A stretch of 64,000 nt of DNA from Daucus carota subsp. sativus (Eukaryota > Streptophyta > Magnoliopsida > Apiales > Apiaceae), in assembly GCF_001625215.2 (NCBI RefSeq), contig NC_030387.2, positions 40,075,606-40,139,605 of the forward strand, read 5' to 3'. Below are positions 1 through 11,941 of this stretch, piece by piece. Numbering within the stretch: the first letter of the stretch is position 1; every line of letters begins with the position of its first letter. Position numbers and translations under genes: made by a program. The notes beneath the pieces were generated by a model, which was not told the DNA's origin, did no database searches, and saw only the letters and a list, made by a program, of their open reading frames with translations.

Positions 1-279
1 CCGCACCGCATCAAACTGCACCGCAAAACGCGGTTTTTAATTTTCGTGGTGCGGTTGCGGTTTGAATTTTTCACAAACCGCGCGGTGCGGGTTGCGGTTT
101 TATATATTACTAGTGTGGTTCAAACCGCACCGCACCACAATATTATAATAAATCTACTCTACTTCTACTTATATATATATAGTAGCCCAACAGGTTCGTT
201 TCAAGCCTCCCTCCTGAGCAAATAAATTACCTAGCTCCGAACCTCAGCCTAACTCCGAACCTAACATCTTCTCATATAT

Positions 280-362
280 ATAAAAAAAAGATGTTATTCA
301 TGAGACTCGAACTCGGGACCTCTCCAATACAAATACATCACTCAAACCACTTGAGCTACACA
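280..362 (-). repeat. tRNA-derived SINE head
   Basis: On the minus strand there is an A-box-like TAGCTCAAGTGG followed about 40 bases later by a B-box-like GAGTTCGAGTCTC. This is the internal Pol III promoter layout of a tRNA-derived SINE. The segment between does not fold as a clear tRNA cloverleaf, so a functional tRNA is unlikely. Confidence 0.5.
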
Positions 363-2354
363 AACAATTAGTTTATTACTCAAAAGCATTAATCACATAC
401 TTTAAAACTTTTGTATTTATATTCGTCTCAATATCTTATTTATTTGAGATGAGTTATTATTTCAGTTAAGTCTCATATATTGTTTACATGATAGATTAAT
501 ATCTATAAATTAATTATTTACATAAATAAATTTAAAATTAAAAAAAATATGAATAATCGGGTTCGTGCCATGATTCGGATTTCAAAAAATAGATATAATT
601 CGTATTCGAATTCAAATCTAACTTAATAGTTTAAACGAGCACCGATACAATATTATAGAAATTTTAAGTCATGAATGTGAGAAATAAGCACAAAAACTGA
701 GGTTTAAGCGAGCATCTTTGAAAGGAAAAATTGATGGGCTTTCAACATGGGCTATGTCATATTAATTTTTTTTATTATAAAAGGCAATTTATAAAGAGAT
801 TACAATATTTTGGAGAACACGAAATAAGGTGACTGAAAGAATATTGCTATGTAGAATATTTTTTTATTTTAAACTTATGAATTCAGAATTTGATGTGTAA
901 CTAAATCTTTTTTTAAAAAAATTATAGATATAAGGATAGTGACAATAAATCAAATTTGGTGTCGGAAAATATATCTAAATGATATAATTTTGATGATATA
1001 TGTATTTGAAATACTATAACTTGTGATATGAAAGTGAATTTAAGGAAATTTTATATTGTTAATCAAAAGTCAAACACATAATAATAAAACGCGTTTACGA
1101 GAACTACTAAAAAGATTTGAGTTATAAATTTTACTTTGTTAAATAAAATAACACAGAAAAATAAGTTATATATATTAAAGTCTTAAAACTATAATTTTTA
1201 ATATGCCATCATCCAATATATAACATACCAGTTAAATAAAATGATTCAAACTACAGTTAAATTAATCATTTACAAATTAAACTAATAAAATATAATTAAT
1301 TCTGAACCAGATAATCTGACGCGATACGGTGAAACTAATATCTGATTAAACGGGAGTAGAACAAGAATAGTTTTTTCATGATTCAAAATATCGAATATAT
1401 AACTTGATCTTTAACAATTGAACAGGATATGCCACATTGATCACTCCTAATAAATACGAGTATCAAAATATTAAAAATGTGAGTTTGCACAAAGCTAAAA
1501 AAGTAACTACACGACTAATTGAACTAAATATTTTATGGTTTTATGAACTTCATGATGCCTAACTCATATCTACTTTCTTTTTGCTATTTGAAATTCCATA
1601 AAATCATTTGTTTGAGATCTGTTTTATAACGATTACATGAAAAATCATTAAAAGTCTTAATAGACAAGCTCAAAAAACTAATTATAGAAAATTAAAATTT
1701 TATAACGAGATAATGTTATAACATACTGTATCAAAGTAATATTCATCTAATATTTTTAAATTAACAATAAAAATATAATACATTGAAGTACTATATAATT
1801 GATATGAAAAATAAAAGGATAAGACACATCAAAGGTGTCAGAAATTTTTGGGGTGCAATTATATGGTTAGTAGTTCAATTGATACTTTTATAATAAAATA
1901 AGGTACATGTCTTTTTACGTACAACATATGTTTCAATTTTTATTTATACAAAATGTGTGCAACATATGCTAAAAAGAATGTGTTGATGATCTGCTCCATC
2001 ATGTATCACTTTAACAATTATGTAAACGTACGCTCAAAAAAGAAGAAATAAATGTAGGGCAACGCGGACCACACATCTTCATTTAATCATGATTTAGGAT
2101 ATCGTAATTCACATATCAAAAACAGGTTTTCATCAAAATCATGGTATATTAGTTGAAATAATTTAATAATTTCAACAATAAATTACAGATACTTTTAATG
2201 AGGTATAATATATTTAAAATTTAAAATTTCAGTATTAATTTCGAATATAATTTTGAACATTGATAATATGATAATGGTCTATATATCCTAACGAATTTGA
2301 ATATAGAAATATCAGTTCAAATGTAGTTTTTGATCTATAATTTTTTTAAAAAAT
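363..2354. other. AT-rich non-coding stretch
   Basis: No open frame over 60 codons, no recognisable domain and no clear terminal repeats. It is probably the interior of the surrounding element. Confidence 0.6.
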
Positions 2355-2675
2355 ATACTCCCTTCGTCCTATTTTAAGTGACCTTATTTGACTTTCACGA
2401 AGATTAAGAAAAAAGTAGTAAAAAAGAGGAAATTTAGTTGGAAAGTGGGTAAAATGGTGGAATATATCAAAATTTAATAATAGATTTGAGATAGTGATGG
2501 TAAGTAGTGAGTGTAATAGTGTTTATTTAATATAAAAGAGTATAAAATAGAGAAGTAGTGTGTGTAATAGTGATAAGTAGTGTTTAAAAATAGTAAGTAT
2601 AGTAAGTTCATTATTTTAGTTAGAGATGTCTCAAAAAGGAATAAGGGTCATATAAAATGGAATGGAGGGAATAGT
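2355..2675. mobile_element. Stowaway-like MITE
   Basis: Inverted ends of the CTCCCTTCGTCC type: ACTCCCTTCGTCCTATTTTA on the left, and its near-complement ending GGAGGGAATAGT on the right, about 320 bp apart. The interior is AT-rich and non-coding. The ends match the Stowaway pattern (CTCCCTCCGTCCC, TA target site) with a few changes. Confidence 0.65.
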
Positions 2676-2882
2676 ACTTATTATTACTATTAATGCTATT
2701 AGCTTGCATATATTACATTTTTCATGTTTACATATTTTGTCAAAAAGTAAAACGTAATAGTTACGCTCGAAACAATATGATAACACACGGATATTATTTA
2801 AAACATAATACAAACTCAAGGTCCGTACAAGAACAATATAATGACATATGAATATTATTTAAAATACAGCAAAAACTAGAGC

Positions 2883-2911
2883 CCCGTGCCTCGCACGGGC
2901 TTTTATGCTAG
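2883..2911 (+). mobile_element. Helitron-like 3' end (plus)
   Basis: A short GC-rich hairpin (CCCGTGC, 3-base loop, GCACGGG) is followed 8 bases later by CTAG and then T. This is the known Helitron 3' terminal layout (hairpin, short spacer, CTRR, insertion before T). The 5' end was not located. Confidence 0.5.
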
Positions 2912-3395
2912 TATAATTATATTAGAGATCATCAAATAAAATTATACTATATACATATATAATACTTATAATTATGTTATATATATATATATGTTAAATC
3001 TCTTCAAATAATAATTAATTATTATTTTATCAATTTCGCGTTACTATTACACCAAATTTGTATGAAATTATTATATTATTATAATATGTCTCTTAGTACT
3101 CATATTTATTATTATATTTACATTTGTGTTTGTATTATTTTAGTAGTTATTGTAGTTTTGAGATGATAAATATTATATAAATTCATTACAAGAAAATGTT
3201 TTAATTATTCTATATTTAAATTTTATTTCTAGTTTTAACTAAAAATATTTATTTTTAAATGTACGAACCGCACAAACCACACCGCACCGTATTTTCGTGG
3301 TGCGGTTTACGCGGTTTTTATGCAAGCGCGGTGCGGTTGCGGTTTGAGTTTTCAACCAAACCTAGATGAAAACCGCACCGCGATCACCCCTAGCA

Positions 3396-3460
3396 GCAAC
3401 CACACTAAACGCAAGCAACCAAGCACCACACTAAACGCAAGCAACCAAGCAACGTTCTGA
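3396..3460. repeat. 26-bp direct repeat
   Basis: Two near-perfect adjacent copies of ACCACACTAAACGCAAGCAA-type sequence directly beyond the hAT-like end. Confidence 0.7.
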
Positions 3461-3828
3461 TCGCCCGGGCTAGAATATTCTGAATGATGATAGTTCACAG
3501 AAGCAACTTATGTAAATAACCCCTCCAATTATTTTGCAAAAATACTTTTATTAAAGCGATCCGTATTTATTTGATTTTATAATTTTTTGTCACAAATTTA
3601 ACATATTCATCATTTAATATTTTAAAAAAGATTTTTTTTTTCTTGATCTTTCAAAAACAACAAAAATTAAAATAGAATTTTTTTTTAGAAAAATAGACAA
3701 TCTCATTCTTTAAACAGTTGCGTTTAACATCTTCAGTAAAATAATTTCAAATAAAAAAATATTATTATGGGACTTTTGCAAAGGGAAAGTTGTGGAAAAT
3801 TAAAGGGAAGTTGTACGATGAACATTAT

Positions 3829-4172
3829 TACTCCCTCCGTCCCAGTCATTTGTATACATTTATATTTAATAATAAGTAAAGTTAGATGAAAAGTGAGCAT
3901 AGTGGTGGGACTCATTTATATTTAATAATAGATTTGAGATAGTGGAGAAAAGTAGGGGGTGTAATAGTGTTTATATTATTATAGAATGGAGATAGTGGAG
4001 GAAAGTAGTGGGTGTAATAGTGTTTATATTATTATAGAATGGAGATAGTGAAAGAAAGTAATTGGTGTAATGTTATTTTATATTATAAAAGTTACTACTT
4101 TTGGTATGTATACAATTGGTGGGACGTCATAAAAAGGAAAATGTATACAATTTATTGGGACTGAGGGAGTAT
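3829..4172. mobile_element. Stowaway-like MITE with internal tandem repeats
   Basis: Ends are TACTCCCTCCGTCCCAGTC on the left and GGGACTGAGGGAGTA on the right, so inverted with TA borders. The interior carries at least two copies of a roughly 62-bp unit around GTAATAGTGTTTATATTATT (about 3958-4050). Confidence 0.8.
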
Positions 4173-6716
4173 GGGACTTTTGCATGACTTCGGGGGCAAG
4201 TTTAAGAGTCGTCTGTTGAGTGTTGACTGTTGAGGTCTTCGTTTGGTCTTCTTGTCTCCACTATGTCTTCAACTCTTGCTTTTCCAAGATTCACTCGGAG
4301 ATATTGCTGGTTTTAGCCTGTTTTGACGGTTGGGTTAAATGATGGAGTTATGGTTATAATTTAATATTAAAAATAAATTCTAATATTAAATTAGTAATAT
4401 ATTTATTTTTTGAGTATTATTATTTTTAATATAAATTAAAGTATTCAAGCTAATTAATTTTATATAAGGACATCATTATTTTCATTTTTTGATGTATTAA
4501 TAAATATACATATCCATCTATCTACTATCTACTATATCTATTATACCAGAACAGCTCTTTCTCCTGAGCAAATTAATTCTTATTAAAAAGACATAAACAC
4601 CCCCTCCAAACCTGTAAACTTCTCTTTTCATGATTTCAGTTCCAATTGAATTGACACTAATACCTCTCCGATCCTCTATTGTCTGGACCGAACCAGCCAC
4701 TACTATCTTTTCTTTTCCCGTTTCTTCAGTCTGGTTTTCACTTCTGTCCACGCCAATTTTATTGTATTTGATCGGAGGTGCGCTCGGTGCATCAACAGAC
4801 CTTCTGTCTTTGGCCGAGGGCTTATGTGATGTGGTGATGATTGAGACGAACAATCAGGTGATTTCTTTATCTAATTATGTTTTGTTCTTGATTCCATAAC
4901 TTTTTAAACTACGAGGCCTTTCTCGAGCACTCGAACTGTTTGATTTTTTTTTTTTTTTTGACGAACGAACTGTTTGATCTTAGTTCCGATAGAATTTGTA
5001 CATTGTTGAAATCTATTGTAGGATATACAAGTATGCAATAATCAATTTATATGGAATATTTGAGATAATTAAGTTGATGTTAAAGAATATTAGTTACATT
5101 TTGGCGCCAGAATTTGATTTAAGTTATTTGTTTTGAAAGGATTGTACTGTTATTTACCGTCATCTGTTGTGCTGCTTTTACTGTGTGTTTGTGTATGTTA
5201 AATTTTCGGATTTGTTGTGCTACTGAATTAGGATAATTAGGGTTCAAGTAGTGTAATTTAATTTGTGAACATGAAGAATGATTGGTGTCGATGCAGAATC
5301 GGAAATGTAATATGTGATACGTAATGCCTCCTGTTTGTCCTTTCCCATGCACCTTTTGCTGCTTACTATAAAACTACCTATTTTGTCTTCAAATATGCAC
5401 TAAGAATGTAGTATGTGTCTTTAAGTTCTTACCATTCTTTTGTGTAACAAGACTCTGTTTTACCGGCTTTCCTTTTCCTGCTATGTGTATATGGCATCAA
5501 GAAAATGTAATGGGATTTTAATCTTGCTGTAGTTGGTTTCTCATCTACAAAGTCATAATGTCACTACCACTTCCTCTCAATAAATTATTTTTGTATATAA
5601 TTCCAGATGTGTGACCTGGTCATTACTTGTTAACAGGGGTGTGGAGTTTTTATGAATTAAATTTATATATCTTACTTGCAAGCTCTTAGTTATAGCTAAA
5701 ATTCTTGATGGGTATTTTAAAGAGAAATGTGAACATGAGGATAGCATACAAGTTGATTTCCATTTTTCATAAAAAAAATCGGTCCAAATACCATAGCAAA
5801 TTTGATATTTAGAGCATGTTGAGTTAGTATTTATGTAATTATAACTATTATGCTAGACAAATTTTATAACTATTATGTACTTATGAAAAGCATTATGCAA
5901 AACTGGAATTTTGTTTTCCGTTTGTCTAGTAGTTTTTGTAGTTATTCCCATTGATAACGAAGCCGAAATTACCTATAATAAACTACTTTGCTCTAAACAA
6001 GTTGTCTTATCTCCCCTATCCTCGGTAGATTTACAAGCATCTTAACACAGAACTTTTAATTTCTATTTATGAACCCTAGAGTCTAACTATCTTTCTTACT
6101 GCTGACTGTTTGGCTTGTGGAGCCCAACTTTTTTCTTGCAGCTTATAAACTTTGACAATAGTTACTCTTCTTTTCATCTTTTTTTCCACTTATGGAGGTG
6201 AATTGTGAGTGTGGTGGTATCTATTCTTTAACTCTGTTCTCCTTGGCAGTTGGTATTTTGATAGCGTTGGCTTTAGGTCAATTAAACAAAATATGGAGTA
6301 GCTTTGTACTTGAAAAAAATATATATTTCATGCTGTTGGGTATGAATTTCGGTGAAGATATATTGCCATATATTCTATTGTATAACTAGCCAGCTAGTGC
6401 TGTGAGCTCTTCTCTTTTTTTGGATTGTCGTAATTATTTTAAAGTTAACCTAATTATGCCTGAGATCCTGATTTCACACGCATTATGTTGCTACATTTTA
6501 AATGCCCGAGATCCTGATTTCACACGCATTATGTTGCTACATTCTAAATGCCTGATACCTACATGAGGTTCCATAGTTTGTTCTTTGCAGTGCTAATCGT
6601 ATTGTATTACTGTTACGTAACCCTGTTTTGATGAAGTTGTATGCTTAACTTGGAAACATTAGTTGAAGCGTACAAGTTGAATGTGGCAATTAAGACTATT
6701 TGTATCATTTTTTCAG
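4173..6716. other. Spacer with two weak open frames, no gene assigned
   Basis: The stretch 4518-4899 is open on both strands: 111 codons on minus and 89 on plus, the latter followed by a possible splice donor after AACAATCAG at 4857. Neither translation resembles a family I know. The plus frame does not join in phase to the possible exon at 6717. A poly-T tract lies near 4945. A 46-bp tandem duplication occurs at 6456-6547. Confidence 0.4.
6456..6547. repeat. 46-bp tandem duplication
   Basis: Two adjacent copies (6456-6501 and 6502-6547) starting ATGCC(T/C)GAGATCCTGATTTC differ at only a couple of bases, indicating a recent duplication. Confidence 0.9.
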
Positions 6717-6888
6717 GAACATAAATGAAGGAGCATTTGCTGGCCACTCGGTTTGTTTGATCGAAACTGCTGCTCCTGCTCATTTGGACCCAATCCCAGA
6801 GTATTCTTCGGATGATGAGATTGCAGCAGTGGAGTATGAAGATGATCACTATCACTATGATGAAGACTGTGGCTCTTATTTAATATAA
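6717..6888 (+). CDS. Possible terminal exon of an unknown acidic protein
   Basis: A pyrimidine-rich tract ending TTTTTTCAG is followed by an open frame of 56 codons ending TAA at 6886-6888. The tail is rich in Asp, Glu, Tyr and His (for example SSDDEIAAVEYEDD). I do not recognise the family. No upstream exon was found that joins in frame, so this could be a broken gene or chance. Confidence 0.25.
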
Positions 6889-7065
6889 CAAGCAGATTTT
6901 CATATTATATATATAAGTAACAAATGTCGAAGTATTATAACTCTACTAGGCATGTATGACCACCCTTTTTGGTTCTAAAGGCTATGGAAGCATCTTCATA
7001 GCAAGGGTCTAAGGAATGCACTTTTTGATGTAAATAATGAAAACGTTTAATGGTAATATTTGCAG

Positions 7066-7728
7066 TTTCCACTGGGTGCTATAGATTTAGAATTGAACCC
7101 ATACATATTGTCAAATTAATGATGTCAGATAAAGATTGGACTGGCAAGGAAAGAATAACGTTACTGCACGCTTGGGTCAGTGAAAATTTATACGGTAAGC
7201 TTTCTCTTGCTTAGCAGCATACTGGGTAAATTCAAAATCAAGTTGTTTTATCCACTTTATATGCTTTTACACCATTCTGAATCTAACTATTAAAATTGAA
7301 TGTCATATTACATATTAAGTGGCACAAAAAATATGCACACGGACTTTCCTGCAAAGAATACTTTCTGAATGGAAAAATATTGTAACAGCTAATTATATCT
7401 TCTCTGCATTTGTTTCTTCTCTTTATATATATAAATATTGTGCTTTACATATATCTTAACTGCAATGCTGGACCTTTATGACTGTTGCTTTTAATATTAG
7501 GTTCATTTAACTTGTTATAACAGCTTCAATCATTGTGTAGATGTTGCATTACAATTACTGGAAGTGGAACATCACAAGAAAGAATTGGCTCTGACAACTG
7601 ACAAGAATGCACTCCTTGTTTTGGCTAAAAATCCCCCTGTATTTGCTGGAACAGCGCAGTCTGTATTTTGGAGACTACTTAATACAGGCAAGTTGTCTGC
7701 AAGTGAACTTATTATTCTTTGTGACCCG
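7066..7728 (+). pseudogene. Ankyrin-repeat (PGG/ACD6-like) protein, two-exon fragment
   Basis: Two exons are visible. Exon a is about 7066-7194, ending at donor ACG|GTAAGC. Exon b is 7541-7728, after TTGTGTAG. They join in phase 1 to give ...SENLY-DVALQLLE... and then ALLVLAKNPPVFAG and SVFWRLL. Plant ankyrin-repeat proteins with a C-terminal PGG domain carry the same linker region (a 'TxLH...DLYDVAL.LL...LA...D.N.ETALHVLA+KP..FA' pattern). The family's 'ETALHVLA' appears here as 'KNALLVLA'. The ankyrin array upstream and the PGG membrane domain downstream are not seen, so this is most likely a captured or decayed fragment. A GC donor (ACAG|GCAAGT near 7687) is an alternative end of exon b. 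Confidence 0.65.
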
Positions 7729-8224
7729 GTATGCATGTAATATATTATATATACAGTGGTTAAGCGAGCCACAAAATTTAGGGTGTGCCGATAAAACATG
7801 ATGCTACTCAACTAAAAAAGTACAGTAACTAAGAAAAAGCATTGCTATTGTTAGGATTTGAATGAAAAAAAACATACATCTGTTGCTGCTATATGGTCTT
7901 GGACAACTCACCTAGATGGAAATTTCAAAGCATAGAATATAGAAAATCTATAAAATCTCATGGTTAGCCATGGCATACCCTGGTCTCCATGGGGCTCCCT
8001 CATATGTATGTGTATAATATGTATGTTAAAAAAATATAAAATGAGGAAAGGGAACACTTTTCTTGTCTAAAAGAGAAGAAATTGGGCCTTTTTCTTATTT
8101 CTATCTCGTTGGCAGTTAACTAGAATTTCAATTATAGAAGGGGCTACAGGCTTGCCAAAATTAAGGAAATAAAGAGTTAATGTACTTGAGGTTTAGTCGA
8201 GAGATGGACAGTTTAATTGAAAAA

Positions 8225-8420
8225 ATTTCTCATTGATAATAACTGGAGACCATGGTTATATAGGACGCGGTACGATACGAAACGAGGTACGAATTCGGAT
8301 ACGTGGAACATTGGTTTGATTGTTTCCGGTACGAGGGAACGGGTGGGTACGAGGAAACGTATGGGTACGACGGAACGTATGGGTACGAAATATCACATAC
8401 GAATATAAATTTTTGATATA
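8225..8420. repeat. Short GGTACGA-type repeat patch
   Basis: Irregular repeats of GGGTACGA(G/C)GAAACGTAT occur between about 8255 and 8400. This makes a GC-richer island in AT-rich sequence, with no family recognised. Confidence 0.6.
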
Positions 8421-8494
8421 ATTTGACATTAATAACTAGTAACTGAAATTAGAAGACAATTGGACACTTAAACTTTAATGATTGCGTTAACTAG

Positions 8495-8733
8495 TACTCC
8501 CTCTGGTCCTTAATATAAGACACTTTGACTTTCTACACATTTTTTTAGGAGCTTTGACTACATATTTAAAATTAATATTTTTTAAAATTTCTTTTTCTGA
8601 ATAAAAATATAACATAAATACTATTATTCAGAAAAAGAAAATTTGAAAAATATTAATTCTAGATATGTGGTCAAAGCTTCTCAAATTGTGTGTAAAAAGT
8701 CAAGGTGCCTTATATAAAGGACCAGAGGGAGTA
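8495..8733. mobile_element. Stowaway-like MITE
   Basis: Ends are TACTCCCTCTGGTCCTTAAT and the complement ending GGACCAGAGGGAGTA, extending inward through TATAAGACACTTTGACTTT. About 240 bp long with TA borders. A half-length relative lies at 13394-13530. Confidence 0.85.
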
Positions 8734-9306
8734 ACTGAAATTAGAGTCAATTGGAGTAAATAGGAACGGTCTTATAATCATTTTAAATGCATGTTCTATT
8801 GTATTATCAACGTGTTATATTATATCATAGAAGTAAAATATATATATACACATATTAAATTTTAAAATAATAATTTATTAAAAGCTGTTGACTCTAATAT
8901 TGTTGATTTTTATAAATATTTTAGTGGTAGATTATATACATAATTTGGTTTGTGCATTTAAAAAACCGTTAGATATGACATACATAAATTCATGTTAACG
9001 GGCTTTGAGAAAAAGAGATTTGGGCCTGCAAGCCCACATTTAAGTGAAGTCCACGCAAAACCCTAATCATTTTAACAGCCTATAATTTCAGAACATGATT
9101 GCTACAGTAATTTTTTACTTCGTGCAGTAATCAGGAATTACTATGATGTCCTTCATTAATGTTTTTTGTTTTCTGAGTATGCTTAATCTTTTGTGCAGCG
9201 AGCCGGCGAGTCAACCCATGCATGTCACCTCCTGTAACTTTTTTGCAATCATAATAATTGAACATTCATTTTTATTTTATTCATATGAAACGTATCGAAT
9301 TTTGTT

Positions 9307-9545
9307 TACTCCCTCCGTTCCATTTTAACTGATGTTTGACTTTTTAACACGCATATTGAGATGTAAAAAAAAAATATCTACACTTAATAAAAAAAATCAT
9401 TTCTTATATCAAATAAAAGTTTAGAATCTAAACTTTTATTTGATACAAATTTTATAAAAAATTATTATGTTTAGATGTGATTTTTTTAACACCTTAAAAT
9501 ACGTGTTAAAAAGTCAAAAGCAGTTAAAATGGGACGGAGGGAGTA
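9307..9545. mobile_element. Stowaway-like MITE
   Basis: Ends are TACTCCCTCCGTTCCATTTT and the complement ending TGGGACGGAGGGAGTA. The inverted arms extend through the TTTGACTTTTTAACACG region and the interior is AT-rich. Length is about 239 bp with TA borders. Confidence 0.9.
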
Positions 9546-10600
9546 TTAAATATTTTTATAGATAATGTGAATATCTTATAAATTATAAATATAAGCGATA
9601 CAGTAGAAATAATTTATGACCATAATTTTAAGTTATACAATTTTTATTCTTTCACAAAATTATTATTTTTTATTTTCAAGATTTTAATTTCATATATTCT
9701 TTAAAAAGTTTATTTAATTTCTTTTAATAAGTTTTATGTTTGACAATAAAAGATAAGTCAAGAATTTACGTTAAGTATAATGAAAATGATTATAATAAAT
9801 ATTTAACAAAATCTGTAGCAATATTTTATTTTATTTTGACAGAAAATCGGTAGCAATATTTAAATTAAATATAAGAGAATTAAAAATTAATAAATAAGCA
9901 TCGAATTAGTCGTAAAAAGGATGATAACGGATAGGAAGAAATTATTATTTTTAATTTTGAATATAAAATTTAACTAACACATGCATTAAAACTTTAAAAT
10001 GTGCATGAAATTTATATTTAATCAGAATCACTTATCAAATTTGAATCATTTTTGTGAATGAATGATAATTTCGGATGAATAATATTCTGAATAATTATGG
10101 GTCATTTTTTAAATTTAAAATCGATTATTTTGATAGCTAAATTTTTGTAAGAATATAACTTCATAATTATTAAATTTTTTAATAATAAAATATTTTATTC
10201 ATTTAACAAGAATTTATAATCAAACTAATATTATGCAATACTTTTATATAACTATACAAGATTAAAGATATACATTATATTACATTCAATTATTAAATAT
10301 AAGGTTTAAAGCCAAAGGTGCAGTGGTGCAGAGATTTTCGTGTGCTTTTCCAGATTTTATAAAATATAAAATGAATAATATAAACGTGAAAAGAAATGAT
10401 CCAGTTTACTTTTTTTCATTCACGGGTTAACAAACGGAGCTTTTAACATTTAGGACAGACTAGAGGTTGTATTAAATTCACGGTCAGCAGCACTTAAGGT
10501 TAGGTCATTATAATTAAAACAATAGAAGGCTAAGAAAGTAATTACTGGTTACTGCACAAAGTAAAATATTACTGCATTTAGCAACACCCTTTCAGAAGCC
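9546..10600. other. AT-rich spacer
   Basis: No open frame over 60 codons, no splice-linked coding signal and no clear terminal repeats. Confidence 0.6.
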
Positions 10601-10700
10601 GCGTATACACAACAGATATATACAGTCCTCTTCATCTCTTTCTTCTTCTTCCTCCTTTAATCATCTCTTTCTTCTTCTTCCTTTAATCAGTATGTTGTAC

Positions 10701-10774
10701 GGTACAACATGAAGTAACACCATGTATTTGTGTCGTCGGTACAACATGAAGTAACACCATGTATTTGTGTCGTC
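10701..10774. repeat. 37-bp tandem duplication
   Basis: Two identical adjacent units (10701-10737 and 10738-10774) starting GGTACAACATGAAGTAACAC. Just upstream, at 10625-10690, a CTTCTT-rich tract is also duplicated. Confidence 0.9.
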
Positions 10775-10984
10775 GGACTTACATCTCGCCGGCTTTTATG
10801 GGTCGCCACTGACTGCGTTTCAGGTCGCGAACCCAGACGTTTCCGGTCGCGATTGTTCCGGAATCGGGGACGAACGAACTGGGTCGCCGTACGTGGCCAC
10901 GTTCCGCGTTCCTTGTATCAGTTACTGGACTGTTAAAATTGTGCAGTTTCTGATTTTCATGGAGACCCGAGCTGTGTAGGGAAA

Positions 10985-11247
10985 GCTGTAAAATCTGGAT
11001 TCAAAGTCTTAGCTCATAATATTGAAACAGTTGAAGAGCAACAAAGTACGGTCCGAGACCACCATGCCAATTTTAAGCAATTTATTGATGTCCTAATGAA
11101 AGACAAAGAAATGCTCCTGCTGGGACTCTGACTAAAACATCAGCGATGCTGGGATGTGGCGAAACACCAGAACAAGTAGTGAGAACCATGGAGAAGGTGG
11201 GGGAAGCAGACGTTGATGTGATTACGTTTGAAAACTTGAAATTGTAA
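10985..11247 (+). pseudogene. Lipoyl synthase fragment, frameshifted
   Basis: Lipoyl synthase is the radical-SAM enzyme that inserts sulfur into octanoyl groups on mitochondrial or plastid proteins. Two adjoining frames match its central to C-terminal part. The first reads VLAHNIETVEEQQSTVRDHH and on to FIDVLM. The second, after a shift near 11110, reads APAGTLTKTS, then MLGCGETPEQVVRTMEKV and DVDVITF before TAA at 11245. In intact enzymes these blocks are continuous, with the same GTLTKTS and MLGCGET motifs, and are followed by GQYMRP, which is lost here. No introns are visible within the matched part. The Cys motifs that bind the iron-sulfur clusters lie earlier in the protein and are absent. 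A Helitron-like 3' end in the same orientation sits 0.7 kb downstream, so capture is plausible but unproven. Confidence 0.88.
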
Positions 11248-11913
11248 TGGAGGTAGGTGAATAAATACCGTCTGGCTACAGGTTGTTGCCTCTCTGAACA
11301 CATACATGTGTATTATTTAAGAATGTGTGTTCACTCTTCTACTGTTATTTTATTTCCCTTTTTTTACTTTTAAGTGATCATGCTTTGTTAGTAATTAGTC
11401 TCTTCTATCCATTGTTCAAAGCAAATATGCATCATTTTGCTTGCTATCATATCATGTTTCCTGTTTGATTTATCATACATGTTTATTGGTGTTTAATCTC
11501 TCAGACACACATCTTGAACTTATTTTCTTTTCTTTGAGCAAATTTACAAGTACATGTTTGATTCTTCTTGCAAAGAAAAGATTCTATTCAATCACTCCCG
11601 AATTGTAGCTTTCAAGGCATTAAAATTAATAGTATATGAGGAGTAAGACTACGACCTTGAGCGTTGCCCAGTGATCCTCAATTACTGTGCATATTTGATT
11701 CATGGTAGTAAAGAAAGTGTTAATTTTAGAGTTCTAGGAGAGTTTATAAAAAGGTGCATGACTTGGTTCCTAGATCATCTCCGGCAGAATAACCATGATT
11801 TTTCTCGATTGCATTTTATATATTCTATCCCACTTTATACAACACCGTTGATGAGCATATTTCTATTGACTATATTTGTGTGCGATGAAAATAATATCAG
11901 CTTCATACCAGGT

Positions 11914-11941
11914 CCGTGCTTTGCACGGGCACTAATGCTAG
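11914..11941 (+). mobile_element. Helitron-like 3' end (plus)
   Basis: The hairpin CCGTGC / GCACGG (3-base loop) is followed about 9 bases later by CTAG at 11938-11941 and then T. The end closely resembles those at 2883, 28708 and 31609, so they probably share a family. The 5' end was not found. Confidence 0.55.

Larger units (their letters stand above)
1..3395. mobile_element. hAT-like non-autonomous element, right part
   Basis: Both 1-140 and 3265-3395 are packed with CCGCACCGC / GCGGTGCGG motifs in both orientations, as in the subterminal regions of plant hAT elements. The right end runs into CACCCCTAG at about 3388-3395; its complement, CTAGGGGTG, resembles the (C/T)AGGGGTG start of many hAT ends. 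The left terminus is outside the window, so the target duplication cannot be checked. The interior is AT-rich with no transposase ORF, and it holds other insertions (a MITE at 2355-2675 and a Helitron-like end at 2911). The two motif clusters may instead belong to two separate elements. Confidence 0.45.

Noticed and set aside
4518..4899. Overlapping open frames on both strands (111 and 89 codons)
   Set aside because: Neither translation resembles a known family, and the plus frame cannot be joined in phase to the candidate exon at 6717. Overlap on both strands suggests chance.
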